Shown: positions 1 to 5,171 of the stretch, piece after piece
How positions within the stretch are numbered: position 1 is the first letter of the stretch
How the letters are laid out: every line of letters begins with the position of its first letter
Origin: Nitrospinae bacterium RIFCSPLOWO2_12_FULL_45_22
Lineage (GTDB): Bacteria > 2-12-FULL-45-22
Length of the DNA: 5,695 nucleotides
Direction of reading: 5' to 3'
Assembly: GCA_001803565.1 (NCBI GenBank)
Contig: MHDQ01000022.1
Coordinates: 1 to 5,695 of the forward strand
Program-made: the position numbers and the translations under genes
The notes under the pieces: generated by a model
Database searches by the model: none
Seen by the model: the letters and a program-made list of their open reading frames with translations, nothing else
Told to the model about the DNA's origin: nothing

Positions 1-177
1 TACGCACGAATCAAGAACCATCAACAAGGGGGTTTCGGCGTGTCCTCCCACGCCGAAACATCGGATAAAGCTTCAATGGATACCATGGGGAAAAATGTTA
101 GAAAACTTGTAATGATTGCCTTTACGTGGGAAATCACGGCAAAAAAGATATTGAATGTGTGTCAAACAGTAATTTAA
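1..177 (+). CDS. C-terminal end of a GT4-type glycosyltransferase (partial, 5' end outside window or lost)
   Basis: Frame 1 is open from the first base to a TAA at 175-177, giving 58 residues. The last ~38 residues (from about base 61) read SDKASMDTMGKNVRKLV followed by FTWEITAKKILNVCQTVI. This strongly resembles the end of GT4/GT-B glycosyltransferases, where a conserved 'MGKNARKLV...FTWEKTAKKTLEVY' helix closes the protein. Such enzymes transfer a sugar from a nucleotide-sugar donor at the cytoplasmic side of the membrane, often in polysaccharide clusters, which fits the two genes at the right end of the window. The first ~20 residues do not resemble the family (a hydrophobic helix such as 'LAEAIIKLL' is expected) and are encoded by a perfect palindrome at 32-59. 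The gene may therefore be truncated or carry an inserted repeat, so it could be a pseudogene. The family call rests on the C-terminal pattern only. Confidence 0.5.
   Translation, partial: YARIKNHQQGGFGVSSHAETSDKASMDTMGKNVRKLVMIAFTWEITAKKILNVCQTVI
32..59. repeat. Perfect 11-bp inverted repeat (hairpin)
   Basis: GTTTCGGCGTG at 32-42 is the exact reverse complement of CACGCCGAAAC at 49-59, separated by a 6-nt loop (TCCTCC). The G+C-rich stem would be stable in RNA or single-stranded DNA. No T-run follows on either strand, so it is not a typical intrinsic terminator. It lies in the open frame of the glycosyltransferase remnant, at the point where family-like sequence begins, and may be a small inserted palindromic element. 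Confidence 0.75.
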
Positions 178-198
178 TGTAAAGAAATTTCAAAATAG

Positions 199-248
199 CC
201 GCAGAGTCGCTAAGACATTAATGTTTTCCTTGTGACTTGGTGTCTGAT
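199..248. repeat. Degenerate interspersed inverted repeat ('CGCAGAGTCGCTAAGAC...TTGTGACTTGGTGTCT' type)
   Basis: CGCAGAGTCGCTAAGAC at 200-216 and CCTTGTGACTTGGTGTCTG at 228-246 are imperfect inverted copies of each other. They resemble the 'CGCAAAGTCGCTAAGACGC...CTTTGTGACTTTGTGTCTT' repeats scattered between genes in many environmental bacterial genomes; that resemblance is from memory. A 10-bp perfect palindrome, ACATTAATGT, sits at 215-224. The rest of 178-250 shows no gene. Confidence 0.4.
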
Positions 249-255
249 ATTTATC

Positions 256-284
256 TTGATTAGCGTATTTAATACATATATAAT
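256..284 (+). promoter_or_regulatory. Sigma70-type promoter of the toxin-antitoxin operon
   Basis: A -35 box TTGATT (256-261) is followed after exactly 17 bp by a perfect -10 box TATAAT (279-284). The expected start of transcription is about 291, only about 5 nt before the toxin ATG at 296. The transcript would be nearly leaderless, and no Shine-Dalgarno sequence precedes the toxin. Confidence 0.65.
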
Positions 285-295
285 AATTTGTAATC

Positions 296-793
296 ATGAT
301 TGTATTCGACTCATCCACTCTGATATTATTGGCAAAAGCTGAACTTCTCGATGCCTTTATTGACGATTATAAAAAGGTAGTTATAATCCCACAGGAGGTA
401 AACGAAGAGTGCTGTAGTAAAAAGGACAGTTTTGATGCCCTTCTTATAAGGAAAAGGATAGAAGAAAAAAGGATAAAGACAGCAAGGATACACAATACTG
501 AGTTATGCGAGAGATTCATAAAGGATTTCTCCATTGACATGGGAGAGGCAGAGGCATTGGTATTGTTTCTTGAAAAAAAGGCTTTACTGCTTGCAGTGGA
601 TGATAAAAATGCTATTAAGGCGTGCAAGATACTGAAAATCCCGTTTGCATCAGCATTGACTATCCTAGTAAGACTTGTTGTAAAAGGGGTGATAGAAAGT
701 GATGCGGCAAGAAAAAAAATTAATGTACTTGCCAAATACGGCAGATATAAGGACACAATGATAAAAGAGGCACGAGAAGGACTCAATCTATAA
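296..793 (+). CDS. PIN-domain toxin, DUF3368/VapC-like ribonuclease
   Basis: This 165-residue protein looks like a PIN-domain nuclease of the DUF3368-like VapC group, which in characterised VapC relatives cleaves RNA with metal ions held by acidic residues. Visible acidic positions match the fold: D5 in the opening MIVFDSS strand, E37/E38 after the 'IIPQEV' segment, D81/E84/E86 in DMGEAEAL, and D102/D103 in LAVDDKNA. The tail 'IPFASALTILVRLVVKGVI' resembles the usual family segment preceding the last helix. The start ATG is fixed by the promoter placement and by the second, deleted copy at 2886, which begins with the same codons. It has no Shine-Dalgarno sequence, so translation may be weak. 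The antitoxin gene follows after 12 nt in the same frame. Toxin first is the reverse of the common vapBC order. The substrate is unknown. All catalytic acids seem present, so it is probably active. Confidence 0.8.
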   Translation: MIVFDSSTLILLAKAELLDAFIDDYKKVVIIPQEVNEECCSKKDSFDALLIRKRIEEKRIKTARIHNTELCERFIKDFSIDMGEAEALVLFLEKKALLLAVDDKNAIKACKILKIPFASALTILVRLVVKGVIESDAARKKINVLAKYGRYKDTMIKEAREGLNL

Positions 794-798
794 GGAGG
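792..798 (+). promoter_or_regulatory. Strong ribosome binding site of the antitoxin, overlapping the toxin stop codon
   Basis: AAGGAGG at 792-798 is a perfect anti-SD match, 7 nt from the antitoxin ATG at 806. It overlaps the toxin TAA (791-793). The strong site here and the absent one before the toxin would favour antitoxin synthesis from the shared mRNA. Confidence 0.85.
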
Positions 799-805
799 AA
801 TAGTT

Positions 806-1105
806 ATGGCGTATACGACCATGAGTATAAGGATAGACAAAGATGACTATGATTTTGTAAAGAAACTGGCAATAGAGGAAAAAGAAGACATCTCAGCGGC
901 AGTCAGAGAACTCATAAATTTAGGAAGGATACATTTTGCCATAGAGCAGTATAAAAGTGGAACTGCCTCATTAGGAAGGACGGCAAAGCTTGCAGGTGTG
1001 TCAATAAGCGAGATGATAGACATATTGGCAAATTATGGTGTTAAGAGTAATCTGGATGAAGAGGATTATCGTGAAGGATTAAAAAATTTAGAGGCTGTTT
1101 ATTGA
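806..1105 (+). CDS. RHH + UPF0175 antitoxin
   Basis: This 99-residue protein is the presumed antitoxin of the PIN-domain toxin just upstream. Residues about 3-40 look like a ribbon-helix-helix DNA-binding unit: a short strand (TTMSIRI), a helix (DDYDFVKKLAIEE) and a second helix (DISAAVRELINLG). Residues about 44-82 match the UPF0175 pattern: AIEQYKSGTASLGRTAKLAG, then VSISEMIDILANYGV, a helix-turn-helix-like segment. The protein therefore has two potential DNA-binding elements. By analogy with VapB proteins it should bind the operon promoter and neutralise the toxin by direct contact. The start ATG is supported by the AAGGAGG at 7 nt. A palindromic repeat begins 14 nt after the stop, so the operon appears to end here. 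Confidence 0.78.
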   Translation: MAYTTMSIRIDKDDYDFVKKLAIEEKEDISAAVRELINLGRIHFAIEQYKSGTASLGRTAKLAGVSISEMIDILANYGVKSNLDEEDYREGLKNLEAVY

Positions 1106-1118
1106 GAAAAAAAACGAA

Positions 1119-1246
1119 CTATAGCAAACGCTAAAAGAAAGTTGTCATTGCGAGGAGGAACGACGAAGCAATCTCATGGCAGGGATTGCTTCGCTGTCGC
1201 TCGCAATGACGGATTCATGTCAACTTATTTCGGACGTTTACTATAG
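1119..1246. repeat. 128-bp nested inverted repeat, MITE-like
   Basis: Three layers of inverted repeats share one centre. Outer ends: CTATAGCAAACG (1119-1130) against CGTTTACTATAG (1235-1246), 11 of 12 paired, with partial pairing continuing inward (AAAGAAAGTTG against CAACTTATTTC). Middle: GTCATTGCGAG (1144-1154) against CTCGCAATGAC (1200-1210), perfect. Inner: CGAAGCAATC (1164-1173) against GATTGCTTCG (1184-1193), perfect, with a 10-nt loop. The core resembles the 'TCATTGCGAG...CGAAGCAATC' palindromes dispersed in many genomes (recalled, not searched). It has no ORF of its own; a 61-codon frame that crosses it is not credible as a gene. Confidence 0.8.
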
Positions 1247-1332
1247 AAAAAGATTGGCCAGCCTCTCAATCGTTGCCCATCACCTAATACCTTACCCCTT
1301 TTCCTTCGGGAATAAAAAAGAGGTTATAAAAA

Positions 1333-1506
1333 ATGTCTATACAAAAAACATTGTCCGTTAAGCATTTAAAACATCCATATTTATACAGAAACAGGTTATT
1401 TCAAACATTGGCAAAAGTGCGCGAAGGAAATTTTAGAAGATATCTCTCTTTCCGTTTACATCAACATTACAAAGATTTAATTACACACATGTTGCATAAA
1501 AAGTGA
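1333..1506 (+). pseudogene. 57-codon ORF, probably the 5' part of a gene cut by the IS
   Basis: ATG at 1333 is preceded by GAGGT at 1320-1324 with 8 nt spacing, a good ribosome binding site. The 57-residue product is basic and Tyr/His-rich (MSIQKTLSVKHLKHPYLYRN, later FRRYLSFRLHQHYKDLI). I do not recognise it. Its last few codons (HMLHKK) fall where the insertion sequence probably begins, so the natural reading is an N-terminal fragment of a longer protein truncated by the IS, with its stop supplied by the IS end. No convincing 3' continuation is seen right of the IS, so the remainder may be deleted. It could also be a chance frame; the ribosome binding site is the main support. Confidence 0.4.
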
Positions 1507-1518
1507 TATAAATTTGTG

Positions 1519-2709
1519 TTAGACAGCCAAACGCAAGGGAATCGAGGCGGCGGTGGATGAAATAGCCTGAGAAATCTTGTTTTTGGCGATGGTATTTCCA
1601 GTGAATTTTGTCAAATCATGTCTGATTTCATGTAAGAACACTGTTTGTGAAGATTGGGTTACCATCTTCTTTGCCTCAGCGATAGTATGATCTGGATACA
1701 GGGACTTTAAGACATTATACGCCAAGGCGACCATAAGGACATGATTGACATAGGCTTCAAACTCTTTAAAATGGTATGAACCAAAATGGAGATACTGTTT
1801 GAGTTCTTTAAACAGTATCTCTATTCTCCATCGTAAGAGATACGCATGGCAGATTTGTTTGCAAGAAAGCCTTTTGCCGACACTGGTAAGGAGGATGGTT
1901 TGACAACCACGACGAGAAACAACTACTGTTGCTTTGCCTACTTTGGACACGGATGCAGTGGTTGACATGACGCGCAGAAGAGTTTTCCGTCCATTCCAAA
2001 GAATGGACATGGATTTCAGGTCTGGCAAATGCCTTCTTCCAAAGTCAATTGCATGACTGGTATATCTCTTGACGGTAATTTTCCGATTGGAGTCTAAGGA
2101 ACTCACAAAAGACCAATTGAGGTGAAGACGTATTTCATCGACAACGAAGTCGGCCAAAAAGGCAGAATCGGCAACAACCATTACATGAGTTTCCAGGGGA
2201 AGGGCTAGTTCCCGGAGTATTTCTACAGCTATTTGATTTTGAGTTTTGAATTCCCGGTGTGTTCTTTTACAGAATTTCTTGGTCAGATATGGTTTTACTG
2301 CTGCCATGTGTTGCGAACCATCTTCGCAGATAAGCAGGGCAGCAACAAAGCAATGGCCGATGGTATATCCATGAGGAGTCCTGAATTTTTGCAGATTATG
2401 AAGTTTTTTCCCACGTTTCCCTTTGATTGTGGAATCGATAATGAGCCAGGCCTTGCTTCCTATGTTTGATGGAAGCCCTTTGGCAACTCTTTTTATCCAG
2501 AGATCATGGAGTAGTGATTCTTTCTTCATATGTCTTGATACATTCGATTTATGTTTTTTTAGATAGGAAGCAACTAAACTTGCGCTGAAATGCCCCCAAC
2601 AGGTAATCAGTGTCCATACGTAGACAGAAATCAGTTTTTCTTGAGTAGATTGGAATACATGGTGAAAAAGAAGTTTTGAAATAAAGGGGATTGAGAATGG
2701 TTTATGAAT
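1519..2709 (-). CDS. IS4-family DDE transposase with probable AUU start
   Basis: This gene encodes a cut-and-paste transposase. The frame is open back to a stop at 2722-2724. The first ATG (2529) gives 336 residues but has no Shine-Dalgarno sequence. Starting instead at ATT 2709-2707 gives 396 residues and places a strong GAGGAGGT (2716-2723) 6 nt upstream, so I chose ATT. In the 396-residue numbering the DDE residues are D92 (AWLIIDST), D181 (VMVVADSAF) and E297. The family YREK signature, Y-(2)-R-(3)-E-(6)-K, is exact at Y290, R293, E297 and K304 in YLLRWRIEILFKELK. No frameshift or internal stop is present, so the enzyme could be active. The N-terminal 60 residues added by the ATT start include a likely small DNA-binding helix region before the catalytic domain. 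An AUU start would keep expression low. Confidence 0.85.
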   Translation of the reverse strand: MHKPFSIPFISKLLFHHVFQSTQEKLISVYVWTLITCWGHFSASLVASYLKKHKSNVSRHMKKESLLHDLWIKRVAKGLPSNIGSKAWLIIDSTIKGKRGKKLHNLQKFRTPHGYTIGHCFVAALLICEDGSQHMAAVKPYLTKKFCKRTHREFKTQNQIAVEILRELALPLETHVMVVADSAFLADFVVDEIRLHLNWSFVSSLDSNRKITVKRYTSHAIDFGRRHLPDLKSMSILWNGRKTLLRVMSTTASVSKVGKATVVVSRRGCQTILLTSVGKRLSCKQICHAYLLRWRIEILFKELKQYLHFGSYHFKEFEAYVNHVLMVALAYNVLKSLYPDHTIAEAKKMVTQSSQTVFLHEIRHDLTKFTGNTIAKNKISQAISSTAASIPLRLAV

Positions 2710-2715
2710 GGCTAT

Positions 2716-2723
2716 ACCTCCTC
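2716..2723 (-). promoter_or_regulatory. Ribosome binding site that decides the transposase start
   Basis: On the minus strand GAGGAGGT lies 6 nt before the in-frame ATT at 2709-2707. No ATG, GTG or TTG codon lies in the same frame between it and the ATG at 2529. The site points to initiation at AUU. Confidence 0.65.
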
Positions 2724-2836
2724 AGTAAATTTTAAAGAAATAGGCCTTTTACTTAGGATGCCATTTTTTCAAACTGTTCTCAACCCTTATTTCTCAGGCT
2801 CTTTCAGTCGTGTTCACCATAAATCCCTTGAATTTA

Positions 2837-2864
2837 TTGATTGAACATACTTTTATGCTATATT
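2837..2864 (+). promoter_or_regulatory. Possible sigma70 promoter ahead of the toxin-antitoxin relic
   Basis: TTGATT (2837-2842) and TATATT (2859-2864) are separated by 16 bp. Transcription from about 2871 would cover the relic and could read into the glycosyltransferase gene at 3048. It is the only promoter-like pair I see between the IS and that gene with acceptable spacing. A bare TATAAT at 2991-2996 has no good -35 partner. Confidence 0.35.
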
Positions 2865-2885
2865 ATGCGCAACATTTGTGTAATT

Positions 2886-3029
2886 ATGATTGTATTCGAC
2901 TCATCCACTCTGTTATTATTGGTGAAAGAGGAAAAAGAAGACATCTCTGCGGCAATCAGAAAACTCGTAAATAAACCGCAAAAAATAATGTATAATCTTG
3001 TATTAACCAGTCAAATACAAGGGAAATAA
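2886..3029 (+). pseudogene. Deleted second copy of the toxin-antitoxin operon (toxin start fused to antitoxin middle)
   Basis: Bases 2886-2928 match the start of the toxin gene at 296-338 (40 of 43 identical). Bases 2928-2972 match the antitoxin at 875-919 (41 of 45 identical). Relative to the intact operon, 537 bp (179 codons) are missing, and the deletion points fall in near-identical octamers (GGCAAAAG at 331 and GGCAATAG at 868). The toxin and antitoxin share a reading frame, so the fusion stays open and encodes 47 residues: MIVFDSSTLLLLVK, then EEKEDISAAIRKLVN, then an unrelated tail ending at TAA 3027-3029. The catalytic part of the toxin, the first RHH strand and helix, and the UPF0175 domain are lost, so no toxin or normal antitoxin activity is expected. 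It has no Shine-Dalgarno sequence. It ends 18 nt before the glycosyltransferase ATG. Confidence 0.85.
2997..3021 (+). repeat. 8-bp inverted repeat in front of the GT-C gene
   Basis: CTTGTATT (2997-3004) and AATACAAG (3014-3021) form a perfect 8-bp stem with a 9-nt loop. The A+T-rich stem is weak and no T-run follows, so it is not a terminator. It spans the end of the toxin-antitoxin relic and lies 26 nt before the ATG at 3048; it could affect leader folding or bind a regulator, or be chance. Confidence 0.35.
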
Positions 3030-3047
3030 CTTGATAGAACAACCCAG

Positions 3048-5171
3048 ATGGTAAGCGTTCTTATTTCGACTTTTTTTGGAAGCATCGTAGCGATGATTTC
3101 AAATGCGTCGTTACTGTATACCGGACATTTGGTTGCATCCCGGTTTTTTAAAGATGAACCAGCGTCCGTCCGGTGGGTTGCCTTCGGCCTGGTTAGTGCG
3201 TGGCTGGTTATCATCCTGTCTGTAGCACTCATCTTTACCCATGTATTTACGATTCCAGGTGTGACTATCTCGTCTATAGGTATTGCGGGTCTTGCGTGGC
3301 TTTTCTGGGGAAAGCATTCCTCGCTTCGCCAGGAGCTTACTGAGGCGCATGCATTTATTCTCCCCTATATCAGGGGACGAAGCGCCGTGCTTTTCCTGGC
3401 AGTATTTTTTATCGTGCTTTTACAAGCAACCCGTGGAATTATGATGCCTCCGGTTAGAGGGGATTGTCTCATCTATCATATGACACTGGCTGGCCTATGG
3501 GTTCAAAATGGTGGCTATACACGTCTCCTGATACCCGATGCATTTGATAGTTTTAGCCATTTCCCCAACAATGGCGAGGTCTTCTTTAGTTGGTTGATGG
3601 TCCCATTCCGAAGTGATTTGCTTACAGGTCTTGGCAATTTCCCTTTTCTTATACTCGGTGCTTTGGCGGTTTACGGATTAGCGAGGGGATTAGGCATTGA
3701 TAGGGAAGAGTCTTTACTGGCATCGGCATGGGTAAGCTTTTCACCACCCCTGTTTGCTTACGTTGCCACTCAATACGTTGACATTCAGAGTTTTGCGGAA
3801 GGGCTTTGTGGCGTGTTCTTCCTCATCAAGTATAGCCGGAGCAGTCAACCACGCGATGGTATCATGGCTTTTGCAGCCCTCAGTTTAGCAGCAGGAACCA
3901 AAGTCATTTTTCTTCAGTTACTATTACTCTCCAGTCTCATAACCTTGTATATATCTTCGAGGAAACGTATAGGTAGCAAGAGGTGGTTGACAATGGTTAT
4001 TGGCATTCTTATTGTAACCGGTGCGGCAGCAGCTCCCTGGTATGTGCGAAACTGGATAGAGACCGGTTCCCCTCTCTATCCTTTCCCTCTTTCCATCAAT
4101 GGTATGGAGGTTTTTCCTGGTTCTCAATTCCAGAACGTTAGTCTTTTATCCCTTGAAACAAAACTTAGGCATGGAATTTATGAATCACTTTGGTATTGGT
4201 TAAAAGTTTTCGACTTCCCTGGTAGAGTTCCAGCAAACTTTGGCCCAAAATTTGTGCCGACGGTAATTGGCGGAATCATAGGGTTAATATTGGGTTTCAG
4301 GAGCCGCAACCGGATACAATGGTCGATTATTGGTATCATTTGCTGCTCTGAATTTGCCCAGTTCATGAGCAAAGGGATGAAGGCGGTGAGATTGACATGG
4401 GTGGATGCCTCTCAAAGATTCTTGATGCTCTTTTTTGCCTTGATGGTAATATCGGGAATGTTTATCCTGGTAAAAATACCGAGATGGAAACAATTAGTGG
4501 TAATCATCCTTGCCTGTTTTGTCATTATGGATCTCTTGGCAATTACTACTAATAACATCTTTACCTCATTTATATATCTAAATGGCGAGCATTATTTTCT
4601 CACTGCTACCGTTTTCCTCGTACTCACTCTCCTCTACTCTATTTCCCGTAGTAAAACAGTAAAGCCATGGGCATTTTCCATCGTAACAGTCATTATTTTA
4701 GCCATATCCTTGTCTTTTATACAACTCTATCGTGATAAGACACGCCACCTCCGGTTTATTGATACCATTGATTTTCGCATTCCAAAGGACGCTGTTCCCG
4801 TCTGGAAACTTGTAGATAATCCTTCCAGACCAATAACAATAGCTGTTACTGCAGGATGGGCAAGATACGGCCTCAACTGGTATTTATACCCCCTCATGGG
4901 ACGGCGACTCCAGAACCATGTGGCCTATATTTCTCCTGCCCAATTGGGAGAACTTCCTTCGTACGCCCCAGGCTTAGACTCGTTTAAAAGAGTCGAGGCA
5001 TCGATATGGATTAATCGTATTCGAGAAGCAAAGGTTGACATGATATTTGTCATTATGCCGCCTCCGCCAGAACTGGCTTGGATAGAGGATAACCCCGGCA
5101 TTTTTAAGTTGCTTCAAGAGTCGGAAGATTATCGCATCTATGAATTCGAACAAAATGAGGAATGGCAATAA
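3048..5171 (+). CDS. Polytopic membrane glycosyltransferase, GT-C fold (GT39/ArnT-like)
   Basis: This 707-residue protein is likely a membrane glycosyltransferase that moves a sugar from a polyprenyl-phosphate donor on the periplasmic side. Hydrophobic segments lie at about 3-26, 43-66, 69-88, 112-128, 193-212, 220-240, 272-300 and 312-332, with more from about 400 to 555; these are by eye. Family-like motifs follow the usual order: an acidic first-loop residue D139 in RGDCLIYH followed by LAGLWVQNGG; FPNNGEVFFSWL (172-183); LAAGTKVIFLQ (280-290); and AAPWYVRNWIETGSPLYPF (328-346), very typical of these proteins. Residues from about 565 form a soluble C-terminal domain. The ATG at 3048 is the first start after an in-frame stop at 3027 and has no clear Shine-Dalgarno sequence. 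The methyltransferase follows directly, which places the gene in a glycan assembly operon. The donor and acceptor cannot be read from the sequence. Confidence 0.75.
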   Translation: MVSVLISTFFGSIVAMISNASLLYTGHLVASRFFKDEPASVRWVAFGLVSAWLVIILSVALIFTHVFTIPGVTISSIGIAGLAWLFWGKHSSLRQELTEAHAFILPYIRGRSAVLFLAVFFIVLLQATRGIMMPPVRGDCLIYHMTLAGLWVQNGGYTRLLIPDAFDSFSHFPNNGEVFFSWLMVPFRSDLLTGLGNFPFLILGALAVYGLARGLGIDREESLLASAWVSFSPPLFAYVATQYVDIQSFAEGLCGVFFLIKYSRSSQPRDGIMAFAALSLAAGTKVIFLQLLLLSSLITLYISSRKRIGSKRWLTMVIGILIVTGAAAAPWYVRNWIETGSPLYPFPLSINGMEVFPGSQFQNVSLLSLETKLRHGIYESLWYWLKVFDFPGRVPANFGPKFVPTVIGGIIGLILGFRSRNRIQWSIIGIICCSEFAQFMSKGMKAVRLTWVDASQRFLMLFFALMVISGMFILVKIPRWKQLVVIILACFVIMDLLAITTNNIFTSFIYLNGEHYFLTATVFLVLTLLYSISRSKTVKPWAFSIVTVIILAISLSFIQLYRDKTRHLRFIDTIDFRIPKDAVPVWKLVDNPSRPITIAVTAGWARYGLNWYLYPLMGRRLQNHVAYISPAQLGELPSYAPGLDSFKRVEASIWINRIREAKVDMIFVIMPPPPELAWIEDNPGIFKLLQESEDYRIYEFEQNEEWQ

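Larger units (their letters stand above)
1495..2760 (-). mobile_element. IS4-family insertion sequence (ends approximate)
   Basis: An intact IS4-type transposase occupies most of this interval. The ends are uncertain. The best candidate terminal match is CATAAAAAGTGATA reading inward from 1495 against CATCCTAAGTAAAA reading inward on the minus strand from 2760, only partly identical. A CAT terminus is, from memory, found in some IS4 subgroups. I find no matching target-site duplication at these points, so the true ends may differ by tens of bases, or the flanks may have rearranged after insertion. The size of about 1.27 kb is ordinary for the family. Confidence 0.5.

Noticed and set aside
32-59. 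Intrinsic terminator for an upstream gene
   Set aside because: The hairpin is perfect but no U-tract follows on either strand, and the glycosyltransferase frame continues through it.
1176-1361. 61-codon frame on the + strand between the antitoxin gene and the IS
   Set aside because: It runs through the palindromic repeat, has no ribosome binding site and no recognisable composition; a better frame with a ribosome binding site starts at 1333.
2704-2841. Open + strand frame across the right end of the IS, read as the lost 3' part of the 1333-1506 ORF
   Set aside because: It is only about 45 codons, has no recognisable similarity, and its first part is antisense to the transposase start region.
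2841-2885. Upstream extension of the relic ORF from a TTG at 2841
   Set aside because: Homology to the intact toxin fixes the original start at ATG 2886; the extra 15 codons overlap a probable promoter.
3111-5168. Several 64-79 codon minus-strand frames inside the GT-C gene
   Set aside because: They are antisense shadows of a well-supported membrane protein, with no ribosome binding sites or recognisable domains noted.
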